Shown here: in pieces, positions 9,034 through 18,248 of the stretch
Layout of the letters: the number at the start of each line of letters is the position of its first letter
How positions within the stretch are numbered: position 1 is the first letter of the stretch
Source of the DNA: Methylobacterium sp. J-048
GTDB taxonomy: Bacteria; Pseudomonadota; Alphaproteobacteria; Rhizobiales; Beijerinckiaceae
Length of the DNA: 64,000 bases
Reading direction: 5' to 3'
Assembly: GCF_022829515.1 (NCBI RefSeq)
Contig: NZ_JAKSYL010000243.1
Span: 62,001 to 126,000 of the forward strand
The notes under the pieces: model-generated
Databases searched by the model: none
The model's input: only the letters and a program-made list of their open reading frames with translations
Told to the model about the DNA's origin: nothing
Program-made: the position numbers and the translations under genes

Positions 9034-10743
9034 ATGGTCGCCGATTTGTCACCGCCGCGAAAAGCATCATCCATCAATCTGCGTTCAATCATCATCGGGT
9101 CTTCGGTCGCCCTTTTCATCATATCAGCGGCAATCGGACTTTTTTCTGTCTTCCGCATCGGCATGATCAACGAGGTCAGCCGGTCGATCTCCGGCGAGAT
9201 CAAGGCGGTGACGATCCTCGGCCGCATGAAGGAATTGAGCCAGGAATTGCGAGCCTTGGACGTCCTGGCCCACAACGCGCGCTCGGACGATGAGCGCCGC
9301 CGCTATATCGCCGATGCCGCCCATGCCCAGGAGGCCTTCGCCGCGGCCTGGAGCACCTACGCGCCGACCATCGCCGGGGCTGATGAGCAGAAACTGGCGC
9401 ATCGGTTGCGCGAGGCCTGGCAGCACTTCCTGGCTGTGGAGGCCGAGGCGACCGCGCTGGACCGGGCCGGCGAACGCGAACTGGCCGACACGGTGTTCGC
9501 CGAGCCGTTTCAAACCGACGCCGTCGCGTTCACCCAGTCGGTGGACTCCGTGCTGGTCCATCGGCAGGCGCGGGCCTTCGAGCAGACGGCTGCCGCCGAT
9601 GCGGTCGGCGCCACGTCGCGCTTGGCGGTGATCATAGCCCTGGCCGTCGCAGCGATTCTGACCCTGGCGATCAGCTGGTTCATCGTTCGCCGGGTGGCCG
9701 CGCCGATCGCCACGATCACCCGGGTGATGGCCCGTCTCGCCGAGAACGATCTCGCCGTCGCGATCCCCGGCGGCGACCGCTGCGACGAGATCGGTGCCAT
9801 CGCCGGGGCGGTGCAGGTGTTCAAGGAGAACATGCTGCACGCCAAATCCCTGGAAGAGGAGGCCACCCGGGTTCGCGAGGAGGCGGAGCGGCAGCGCAAG
9901 CTCGTGTTGCGCGACATGGCGGAGCGGTTCGAGGAAACGGTGGGCGGCATCGTCGGCACCGTCGCCTCCGCGGTAACGCAGCTCCAGGGAACGGCGCACC
10001 AGATGAGCGCGGTCGCCGGGCAGACGGCGAGTCAGTCGACGACGGTGGCCGCCGCCGCCGAACAGGCCGAATCCAATGTGCGGATGATCGCGGCCGCCGC
10101 CGATGAGCTCGGGGCCTCGGTTCAGGAGGTCGGGCGCCAGGCCGAACTCTCCGCCGCCATGGCCAACGGCGCCGCCGACGAAGCGGCCCAGACCATCGCG
10201 TTCGTGCAGGTGCTCAGCGGTGCGGCGGATCGGATCGGAGACGTGGTCCGCTTGATCGCCAAGATCGCGGCACAGACCAATCTGCTCGCCCTCAACGCCG
10301 CCATCGAGGCGGCCCGGGCCGGCGACGCCGGGCGGGGCTTCGCGGTGGTCGCCGCAGAGGTCAAGCAATTGGCGGGCGAGGCGAAGCGCGCCACGGACGA
10401 GATCGCCAGCCATGTCTCGGTCATCAAGGCGTCCACCTCCGACGCCGTTGCGGCGATCGAGGGGATCGCTACGCGGGTCAAGGACATGAGCGGGACCGCC
10501 GCCTCGATTGCCGCGGCCGTCGAGGAGCAGGGCGCCGCCGCTCAGGAGATCGTGCTCAACATCGCACAGGCCGCCAACGGCACCGGCGAGGTAACGGCGA
10601 ATATCACCACGGTCGCCGGCACGGCGAAGCATACCGGCGCGGCGGCCGACCGGATGCTGACCTCGGCCAGCGCGCTGTCGCGCGATGCCGAGCGCCTGGG
10701 CGACGAAGTCCAGCGGTTCCTGAACAGCATCCGGGCCGCCTGA
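9034..10743 (+). CDS. Methyl-accepting chemotaxis protein (transmembrane)
   Basis: The 569-residue chemoreceptor has a first membrane helix (about residues 19-43), a periplasmic helical sensor of about 150 residues, a second membrane helix (about 198-220), a HAMP domain (about 221-275) and a long cytoplasmic signalling coiled coil. The hairpin tip is classical: [20 protein letters not shown] followed by [15 protein letters not shown]. It would control CheA-CheW activity in response to a ligand. The C-terminus (RFLNSIRAA) has no CheR/CheB-tethering pentapeptide. No che genes lie nearby. A periplasmic binding protein gene follows and could present a ligand to this receptor, which is inference. 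Confidence 0.95.
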   Translation: MVADLSPPRKASSINLRSIIIGSSVALFIISAAIGLFSVFRIGMINEVSRSISGEIKAVTILGRMKELSQELRALDVLAHNARSDDERRRYIADAAHAQEAFAAAWSTYAPTIAGADEQKLAHRLREAWQHFLAVEAEATALDRAGERELADTVFAEPFQTDAVAFTQSVDSVLVHRQARAFEQTAAADAVGATSRLAVIIALAVAAILTLAISWFIVRRVAAPIATITRVMARLAENDLAVAIPGGDRCDEIGAIAGAVQVFKENMLHAKSLEEEATRVREEAERQRKLVLRDMAERFEETVGGIVGTVASAVTQLQGTAHQMSAVAGQTASQSTTVAAAAEQAESNVRMIAAAADELGASVQEVGRQAELSAAMANGAADEAAQTIAFVQVLSGAADRIGDVVRLIAKIAAQTNLLALNAAIEAARAGDAGRGFAVVAAEVKQLAGEAKRATDEIASHVSVIKASTSDAVAAIEGIATRVKDMSGTAASIAAAVEEQGAAAQEIVLNIAQAANGTGEVTANITTVAGTAKHTGAAADRMLTSASALSRDAERLGDEVQRFLNSIRAA

Positions 10744-10794
10744 CGGCGCCCTTTCGCCGAGCGGGAGCGGGTCAGGCCCCAGCCGGGCGCCGTC
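10742..10794 (+). terminator. Candidate terminator after chemoreceptor gene
   Basis: A perfect 10-bp inverted repeat, GACGGCGCCC (10742-10751) and GGGCGCCGTC (10785-10794), overlaps the stop codon with a 33-base loop. No T-run follows. The other chemoreceptor gene in the window ends with a similar GGCGCCC/GGGCGCC pair. Confidence 0.45.
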
Positions 10795-10903
10795 GCCGAC
10801 GAGGACCATCGCCATCGGGCTTGACCCGAAACACTCGATTTCACACGCTCGCGCCGCACCGGCATCGACTCGGCGGCGAGCGCCTCAGGCAGGTGCAAGT
10901 GCC

Positions 10904-11935
10904 ATGATCCGAACGCTCCGCGGCTGGGCCATCGTCCGGAAACTCGACGACCTATGGCAGGGGCTCCGCTCGTGCATCGGGCGTCCCGGTCGATCCCGGA
11001 CCCCGATCGTCGGCAGGGCTTGGTGGCCGGCGGCCTGTGCCGTCGTGTTCGCCAGCTTGGCGACGCCGGCCCTGTCGGTCACGATCGGCGTCGCGATGGT
11101 CCAGCCGGACGGCTTTACGCAGCTTCTGCGCGACCGCATCGAGACCTACGCGAAGTCCCTCCCCGACCTAGCCGTGCAATTCGCCTACGCCCCCGAGGGC
11201 GCCGGCGAGAAGCAGATCGAGCAGGTCCGGCAGTTCATCGCCGCGAAAGTCGATGCCTTGGTGATCCTTCCGGTCGATCCGGTGGCAAACGCGACGATCA
11301 CGCGACTCGCCCAGGAGGTCGACATCCCGCTGGTCTACGCCAACAACGGCCCCCGCGAGGACTGGTTTGATGGCCGCGTGGCGTTTGTCCTGCCGAACGA
11401 TCTCGTAGCGGGTCGGCTCCAGATGCGGAAGCTCGCGCAGATGCTGGGCGACAAAGGCCGGATCGCGATCATCAAGGGGCATCCGAGCCACTCGGCGACC
11501 GTGCTGCGCACGCAGGGCGTCAAGGAGGTTGCCGCCACGTTCCCGGGGCTGCGGGTGGTCGAGGAAGGCACCGCGGATTGGGATCGCAAGAAGGCTGCGG
11601 CGCTCGTGGCCGGATGGCTGGCGAACGGGACCGCGATCGACGCGATCGTCGCCAACAACGACGAGATGGCGATCGGGGCGGCCGACGCCGTTGAGGCTGC
11701 CGGGATCCCGTCCGATCGGATCCTGATCGGCGGGGTCGATGCCACGCCCGACGGCCTCAAGGCGATGCAGCGCAAGCGCATGGCCGTGACGGTCTATCAG
11801 GACGCCGGCTTGCAGGCCCGCCGTGCGGTCGACGATGCCCGGAAGCTGATCCGGCGCGAGACCGTGCAGCAATACGATTGGGTGCCGTTCGAGCTCGTGA
11901 CCGACCGGATGTCGACCACGCATTTTTCGAAGTAG
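10904..11935 (+). CDS. Periplasmic sugar-type substrate-binding protein (RbsB/Peripla_BP_4 family)
   Basis: A 343-residue protein with an unusually long N-terminus: about 35 polar residues precede the hydrophobic stretch WWPAACAVVFASLATPALS. The true start may be internal. The mature part is a type I periplasmic binding fold: TIGVAMVQPDGFTQLLRDRI, AAKVDALVILPVDPVAN, VDIPLVYANN, KGRIAIIKGHPSHSAT, and AIVANNDEMAIGAADAVEAAG with IGGVDATPDGLKAM. Ligands of this family are sugars, autoinducer-2 or similar compounds. There is no permease or ATPase gene nearby, and the gene follows a chemoreceptor gene by 160 bp, so a sensory role is possible. Confidence 0.85.
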   Translation: MIRTLRGWAIVRKLDDLWQGLRSCIGRPGRSRTPIVGRAWWPAACAVVFASLATPALSVTIGVAMVQPDGFTQLLRDRIETYAKSLPDLAVQFAYAPEGAGEKQIEQVRQFIAAKVDALVILPVDPVANATITRLAQEVDIPLVYANNGPREDWFDGRVAFVLPNDLVAGRLQMRKLAQMLGDKGRIAIIKGHPSHSATVLRTQGVKEVAATFPGLRVVEEGTADWDRKKAAALVAGWLANGTAIDAIVANNDEMAIGAADAVEAAGIPSDRILIGGVDATPDGLKAMQRKRMAVTVYQDAGLQARRAVDDARKLIRRETVQQYDWVPFELVTDRMSTTHFSK

Positions 11936-12201
11936 GCGTTTCGGGCCTCAGCAATATCGTATTGCGTGCCGTCTCGCCGATCCCATAATCGGATTGTGGC
12001 GGCGCAGGGCGCCTTCGTCGGCCGCGGACGTACAGGAAGAGATAGGCGACGGATGCCCTATCGTAGGGCCCCGTTTGCCGATTGAGGGCGACCGGCGATG
12101 GTGTCTGAAGGGATGAGCGGCGTGCTGATCGGCAACGCTCAATGTCGTTGGGCGCAAGACAGGGCGCGGCGCGTCTGGATGGTGGCAACAGGGCGATCGG
12201 C

Positions 12202-12487
12202 ATGACTGTCGTCGCCCTTGACACACTTTCCATCGTCCGCAAGCTCCGCGCTTCCGGCCTGCCCGAAGATCAGGCAGAGGCCATCACCGGTGCGATTCGA
12301 GACAGCCGCGACGCCGACCTCACAGCGCTCGCCGCGAAGACGGATTTCCGCGAGGCCGAGCTCCGGCTTGAGTCCAAGATCGAGGCTACGAAGGCCGACA
12401 TCATCAAATGGGGTGCTGTCGGCCTTCGGCTTCCAGGCGTTGATCATCGTGGGTGCGATCATCGCAATGGCCCGTGCTCTGCACTGA
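12202..12487 (+). pseudogene. DUF1640/CCDC90-like coiled-coil membrane protein, frameshifted
   Basis: From the ATG at 12202 the frame reads MTVVALDTLSIVRKLRASG and then a charged coiled coil (LTALAAKTDFREAELRLESK) as in short DUF1640-type proteins, ending at IIKWG. The expected C-terminal membrane helix is in another frame: GFQALIIVGAIIAMARALH, ending at 12487. Removing one G from the GGGG run at about 12412-12415 restores a continuous protein of about 94 residues. Either the gene is broken or the base count in this homopolymer is wrong. Function in bacteria is unknown; some of these small genes lie near toxin or phage genes, which is not the case here. Confidence 0.65.
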
Positions 12488-12595
12488 CGGCGTTGCCATC
12501 GCCAGGGCCTTCCTTGCGCCGGAATTGCCACCGACCCGTTGCAGAGGGCAAACGCCCCTGCCCCGGGTCGGCGGCCGGCGACGCGGCTTAAAACC

Positions 12596-14077
12596 CTACC
12601 GCATCACGAACGGGTTCTCGGGCGCGTCGCGGCTGGTGGAGATCCAGATGCTCTTGGTCTCCAGATACTCGCGGATCGACTCGATGCCGCTCTCGCGGCC
12701 GATACCGGAGCGCTTCATGCCGCCGAACGGCATCATGTAGCTCACCGCCCGGTAGGTGTTCACCCAGACCGTGCCGGCGCGCAGGCCCTTCGACATGCGT
12801 AGCGCCCGGCCGATATCTTGCGTCCAGACGCCGGCCGCGAGACCGTAGATCACGTCGTTGCCGAGCTTGAGCGCCTCGGCCTCATCCTCGAACCCGATGA
12901 TCGACAGGACCGGGCCGAACACCTCCTCCTGGGCGATCCGCATGTCGTTGGTCACGCCGGTGAAGATCGTCGGCTCGACGAACTGGCCGCCGATCACGCC
13001 GGGACCGGAGGCCGGGTTGCCGCCGAGCACGCAGCGCGCGCCTTCGCTCTTGGCGAGCGCGATGTAGTCCAGCACCTTGGCGTATTGCGGCGGCGTGGTG
13101 ATCGGCCCGATATTGGTCTCGGCCTGCATCGGGTCACCGAGCCGGGCCGTGCGCGCCAGTTCGACCAGTCGCTCGACGAACGCCTCGCGGATGCTGTTCT
13201 GCACCAGCAGCCGCGAGCCGGCGATGCAGGTCTGGCCGGTGGCGGCGAAGATTCCCGAGATCGCGCCCGCGGCGGCGGCCTTCAGGTCGGCATCGGCGAA
13301 CACGATGTTGGGCGACTTGCCGCCGAGTTCGAGCGACAGCCGCTTGATCTGGCGGGCGGCCGCCTCGTAGACCTTCGCGCCTGTCACGTCCGAGCCCGTG
13401 AAGGTGATCTTGGCCACGTCCGGGTGCTCGACGATGGCGCTGCCGGCCTCGCCGCCGTAGCCGGTGACGACGTTGAACATGCCGTCCGGCAGCCCGGCCT
13501 CCTTGGTCAGGCGGGCGAATTCGAGTGTGCTGGCGGACGCGAATTCCGACGGCTTGACCACGACGGCGCAGCCGGCGGCGAGGGCCGGCGCGCATTTCCA
13601 GGCCACGAACAGCAGTGGCGAGTTCCAAGCGGTGAGCGCGCCGACCACGCCGACCGGCTCATGCCGGGTGAACGCGAAGGTCTCGGGCTTGTCGATCGGC
13701 ACCTGGGCGCCTTCGACCTTGTCGGCGAGGCCCGCATAGTACCACCACCATTCCGGCTGGTAGCGGGTCTGGCCGTACATCTCGGCGAACAGCTTGCCGT
13801 TGTCGCGGACCTCGACCTCGGCGAGGGCCTTGGCCTCGCGCTCAACGAGGTCGCCGATCCGTCGGAGCACCTTGCCCCGGGCCGAGGCGGTCATGGTCGC
13901 CCACGGCCCGTCCCACATGGCGCGCTTGGCCGCCGCCACCGCCTTGTCGACATCGGCCTTGGAGGCGCGCGGGATCCGGGCCCAAGGCTCGCCCCGATAC
14001 GGGTCGACGGACTCGAACCACGAGCCCTCGACCGGATCGACGTCCTGGCCGTCGATGTAGAGCTGATAGGTTTTCAC
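12596..14077 (-). CDS. NAD(P)-dependent aldehyde dehydrogenase
   Basis: A full-length 493-residue ALDH-superfamily enzyme oxidising an aldehyde to its carboxylate. Motifs present are the oxyanion Asn in TAWNSP (Asn152), FTGSDVTG for the dinucleotide, the general base Glu250 in LELGGKSPN, the nucleophile Cys284 in GQTCIAGSR, EEVFGPVLS and MPFGGMKRSGIGRE near the end. Sequence style is close to betaine-, gamma-aminobutyraldehyde- or vanillin-type dehydrogenases; substrate cannot be fixed. The gene stands alone between a convergent small gene and gmd. Confidence 0.92.
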   Translation of the reverse strand: MKTYQLYIDGQDVDPVEGSWFESVDPYRGEPWARIPRASKADVDKAVAAAKRAMWDGPWATMTASARGKVLRRIGDLVEREAKALAEVEVRDNGKLFAEMYGQTRYQPEWWWYYAGLADKVEGAQVPIDKPETFAFTRHEPVGVVGALTAWNSPLLFVAWKCAPALAAGCAVVVKPSEFASASTLEFARLTKEAGLPDGMFNVVTGYGGEAGSAIVEHPDVAKITFTGSDVTGAKVYEAAARQIKRLSLELGGKSPNIVFADADLKAAAAGAISGIFAATGQTCIAGSRLLVQNSIREAFVERLVELARTARLGDPMQAETNIGPITTPPQYAKVLDYIALAKSEGARCVLGGNPASGPGVIGGQFVEPTIFTGVTNDMRIAQEEVFGPVLSIIGFEDEAEALKLGNDVIYGLAAGVWTQDIGRALRMSKGLRAGTVWVNTYRAVSYMMPFGGMKRSGIGRESGIESIREYLETKSIWISTSRDAPENPFVMR

Positions 14078-14156
14078 GGCGCGCCTCTCTCGCGAATGAC
14101 GCGCGCGATATGGGCCCGAACCCGGCCGGTGACGAGGCCGGCCGGCGCAGGGCCGT

Positions 14157-15194
<1,038 letters not shown>

Positions 15195-15290
15195 TCAAGG
15201 TGACGCCAGACTGCGCATCGTCTTCGCAGACTGGCGATATCGGACGTGCGGGTGCCCGTTCCCGCGAAGAAATGCGCGGCGCGCTACGCG

Positions 15291-16211
15291 TTACAGTTGG
15301 GCGAGCCAGGCAGCCGCACCACCGAGCGACCGGAACTCGTCCAGCGCGTGGACCCGCGCATCGGGCAAGGCCGCGCGCGCCATCGTCGCCAAGGCGTGGC
15401 CGGGGCCGAGTTCCAGAACACGGTCGGCCCCGTATTCCCGGCAGGCTTCCAGGCAGGCGGCCCAGTCGATCGTTTGGGAGATTTGGCGGGCGAGCTTGTC
15501 GATCCCGTCATCGGGCCGGAACAGGGTCGCCCCGTCGAGCCCGCTGATCAGGCGGGGCGCGCCGGTGGGCGGGCGGTGCAGGGTGACGGCACTGAGTGCG
15601 CTTCGGAACGCCTTGCTCGCCTCCGCCAGCAGCGGGGTGTGCGAGGGGGTGTGGACCGGCAGCAGCACCTCCCGCTGCGCGCCGGCCGCGGCGGCGTCCC
15701 GGCACAGGGCTTCGAGGGCGTCGCGACGGCCGCCGGCCACGCCGCTATCGGGGGCGTTGCGGATTGCGAGATGGCAGTCGTGCCGGCCGGCCAGGGCTCC
15801 CAGCGCGTCGAGGCCGAGTCCCCGGATCCCGGCCAGCCCGAACCCCTCCCCGGAGGCGGCATCCATCGCCTCGGCGCGGCGGCCGGCTAGGGCGAGGATG
15901 TCGGCATCCGCGATCCGGCCGGCAACGCCCCAGGCGGCGAGGTCACCGATGCTGTAGCCGGCCACGATGGCGCGGCCGGTGAAGCCTAGCGCCCGCCAGG
16001 CGGCCAGCGCGGCGGTGCAGCACAGGATCTGCCCGGCTCGGTTGGCGTGGAGCGCGTCGCCGCCGCTGCGCGCGAGGTCGCGCGGGTCTGTGCCATGGAG
16101 GAGCGGCGTTGCGGCGGCGAAAACCGCCTGCGCGGCCGGGTGGTCGGCGGTGAGGTCGAACATCCCGGGATGCTGGCCGCCCTGGCCGGAGAGCAGGATC
16201 GCGAGGGTCAT
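15291..16211 (-). CDS. mdcH: Malonate decarboxylase epsilon subunit (malonyl-CoA:ACP transacylase)
   Basis: The 306-residue acyltransferase loads malonyl groups onto the acyl-carrier subunit of biotin-independent malonate decarboxylase. The N-terminus ILLSGQGGQHPGMF is the FabD/MdcH signature. GYSIGDLAAWG contains the nucleophilic Ser, and VHTPSHTPLL the partner His region. Its ATG overlaps the mdcG stop (ATGA), so both are cotranscribed. The other subunits (mdcA, C, D, E and B) are absent from the window on either side, so this pair is separated from its complex or is a relic. Confidence 0.87.
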   Translation of the reverse strand: MTLAILLSGQGGQHPGMFDLTADHPAAQAVFAAATPLLHGTDPRDLARSGGDALHANRAGQILCCTAALAAWRALGFTGRAIVAGYSIGDLAAWGVAGRIADADILALAGRRAEAMDAASGEGFGLAGIRGLGLDALGALAGRHDCHLAIRNAPDSGVAGGRRDALEALCRDAAAAGAQREVLLPVHTPSHTPLLAEASKAFRSALSAVTLHRPPTGAPRLISGLDGATLFRPDDGIDKLARQISQTIDWAACLEACREYGADRVLELGPGHALATMARAALPDARVHALDEFRSLGGAAAWLAQL

Positions 16212-16903
16212 GCGGGGTCCCGGATTCGTAGGCCGGCGACCGGCCGCATCGCCAACGTGTCGAGGCCCTTGGCCAGCACCGTCCCACCCTCCGGGGCGTC
16301 GCGCAGCTCGCGCCAGTGCAGGCCGGTCCCGCCCGGCAGCAGGATCTCGCCGTCGAGGCGTATCGGGGCGTTATCCGCGATGGACGCGAGCCCGTCGAGC
16401 AGGCCGGTCGGGAACGGCTCCGTGCAGGGCCAGAGCAGGTCGAGGTCGGAGGTCGCACTCAGGTAGGCGAGCCCGGTCACCGCCTGCCACAGCAAGCCGC
16501 CGAACGGCCGCGGAGTCAGGCCGTAGCGTTTGCCCAGCGCCACAGCAGCCGCGATGGTTTCGTGCCAGGCGGCGGGGGCGTGGGCGGCGGCCTCGGCCAG
16601 GCTCGGACCGGCAATGCCGGTGAGGTGTTCGGCCGGCAGGGCGAGACCGATCCGGCGCTTGCCGTCGGCGGGCGGGAGCGGCAGGCCGAGCGGCACAACC
16701 TCGGCGCCCTCCCCCGGGACCCGGCGGCGGACGATCAGCGGCCGGGCCGCCTCGGCCCAGCCCGCGAGATGCGGCACGTCGGCTAGGTCTTCGCGCGTAC
16801 AGAGCCAGGAGGCCCAGGCGCGGGGATCGGCGCGGACGAGATCCTGCCGGGTGAAGGCGCTGGGCGTGATGGGTTCGGACACGTTTGGGTCGGTGCTTGC
16901 CAT
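16208..16903 (-). CDS. mdcG: Malonate decarboxylase holo-ACP synthase (phosphoribosyl-dephospho-CoA transferase)
   Basis: The 231-residue protein (ATG at 16903) attaches the 2'-(5''-phosphoribosyl)-3'-dephospho-CoA group to the MdcC carrier protein. Family features are FTRQDLVRADPRAW at the start, RPLIVRRRVPGEG, RPFGGLLWQAVTGLAYL, and the nucleotidyltransferase-like Asp pair in SATSDLDLLWPC. It is translationally coupled to mdcH. An open frame continues upstream to 17050 but lacks coding character. A small transposon remnant lies 300 bp upstream, where the rest of an mdc operon would be expected. Confidence 0.85.
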   Translation of the reverse strand: MASTDPNVSEPITPSAFTRQDLVRADPRAWASWLCTREDLADVPHLAGWAEAARPLIVRRRVPGEGAEVVPLGLPLPPADGKRRIGLALPAEHLTGIAGPSLAEAAAHAPAAWHETIAAAVALGKRYGLTPRPFGGLLWQAVTGLAYLSATSDLDLLWPCTEPFPTGLLDGLASIADNAPIRLDGEILLPGGTGLHWRELRDAPEGGTVLAKGLDTLAMRPVAGLRIRDPA

Positions 16904-17211
16904 CCTCGACCCAATTCCAAGATATCGGGCAATCGTGCCGGGAGCACGATTTTGAGCCCGGTTCTGACACATCGTGGACGGCGGAGCTGGTACCCCGTCA
17001 TTCCGGAGCTGCTCAGCGGAGCCAGGCATCCAGAAATGCCGTCGTGTCATGAGCTGGGGCGGTCAGCGTCTCCAAATTCCTGGGTCGCTTGCGACGCCCC
17101 GGAACGACGATGTAGTTTACCTTGCCCCGTCCAAGCTACGGCGACGCGAGCTGAATTTCGGTCGGGTTCATCTGGATCGAAAATCGCCAGCAAACCTCAT
17201 CGTCATTTCTT

Positions 17212-17536
17212 TGCAGGTTCACAAACGCGGCTGACATGCGCTGCGCTGCCCAGCGCGGACCGCGTTTCTGAGGCAGCAGGTCCTCCACCTGGCTGTTCGA
17301 CAGTTCGCGGCTGTCATACTTACAGAACGTCCGCGAACAAGTGCCGTGTTGTCGATAGAACGCGCGGACCGACCCGAATGTCTGCGATCGGTCGGCCTTC
17401 ACTCCTCATACTTCCTTGATCAGGAAACGCCATTTCTGGACGTCGTTCCGCTCGATCGTCCGGTCAAAACTGTTGTCGCGCATCGCCAAGCTCTCCTAGG
17501 GCAGCGTGCCGCAATCAGCGGATTTGTGAACCTGCA
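17212..17536 (-). mobile_element. Internally deleted transposon (MITE-like) with inverted ends
   Basis: Perfect 14-bp inverted repeats, TGCAGGTTCACAAA (17212-17225) and TTTGTGAACCTGCA (17523-17536), bound a 325-bp element; similarity continues imperfectly inward (CGCGGCTGA against TCCGCTGA). Inside, the minus strand encodes a helix-turn-helix transposase-like N-terminus (SVRAFYRQHGTCSRTFCKY and VEDLLPQKRGPRW), with an in-frame stop before it and no catalytic domain. It looks like a non-autonomous derivative of an IS with its DDE part deleted. The family is uncertain (IS481-like HTH by appearance). The rest of the 17051-17672 gap holds nothing I can assign. Confidence 0.55.
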
Positions 17537-17672
17537 CAGCAAGACCGAGGCGGTTGCCGACTTTTGGAGCCGTCAGGATCCCACCCCGCCTCTTACGCTT
17601 CCGCTTCGTCTCGTCACCAAAGGATGAGGTGGTCGACTGAGACGGCCCGTCGAACCGGCGTCGACCGGGATC

Positions 17673-18116
17673 CTACCGCGCCCGCTCGACCTGGCCGCGG
17701 ATCTCGCCCTTCGGGTTCGCCGCGGTGTGGATGTTGAAATAGAGCTTGCCGGCTTCGAGGTCGGCGGCCTTGGCCTCGTCCAGGGTCGCCTCCCCGGAGA
17801 ACGGGCTGCTGGTGGCGGTCACCGGTACGAGCACGCCGGCATTGGCGCCGGCTTGAGCCGGGCCATGGAAATGCGCCGCCGTGACCGGGCCGGTCAGGCC
17901 GCCATAGGTGCCGTTCCAGCTCAGGCGCTTGGTGGCCGGATCGTAGGTGGCCGTGACGGCGCCGGTGCCCTTCGAGTCGGTCGCCGGAACCTCGCTGCCG
18001 CCGGTCAGCGCGGCCTTGTAGGTGATGCTCTCCCCCGCCGCGCGGGCGCCGGGGATGGCGAGCGGCACGGCAAGTGCGAAGAGGGCGGCAAAACCGGTTC
18101 TGGCAAGGCGTGTCAT
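17673..18116 (-). CDS. Secreted CHRD-domain protein
   Basis: A 147-residue exported protein. The ATG at 18116 has GGAG about seven bases upstream, and residues 1-26 form a signal peptide ending in GARA. The mature part is a single CHRD domain: ITYKAALTGGSEVPATDSKG, an AHFHGPA motif, and the C-terminal LYFNIHTAANPKGEIRGQV. CHRD domains occur in chordin and in many small bacterial secreted proteins of unknown role; the conserved His residues might bind a metal. Nothing in its neighbours suggests a partner. Confidence 0.85.
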   Translation of the reverse strand: MTRLARTGFAALFALAVPLAIPGARAAGESITYKAALTGGSEVPATDSKGTGAVTATYDPATKRLSWNGTYGGLTGPVTAAHFHGPAQAGANAGVLVPVTATSSPFSGEATLDEAKAADLEAGKLYFNIHTAANPKGEIRGQVERAR

Positions 18117-18248
18117 CGAACGCTCCGCTTCAGCGCGGCCCCCGAGCGGGGCCACGTGTCGCAAGATAGAGGGGCGGCGCGGCGCGGGCCATCGGGTTAT
18201 CGTTCATCCCGGGACAAATGTCCGGCCGCTGAAGCCGGAGGGGGCGCG

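Noticed and set aside
9124-10815. 563-codon minus-strand frame opposite the chemoreceptor
   Set aside because: Antisense shadow; the plus strand encodes a canonical methyl-accepting protein.
16903-17050. Upstream extension of mdcG to 17050
   Set aside because: The extra 49 residues show no similarity to the family; the ATG at 16903 gives a usual-length protein.
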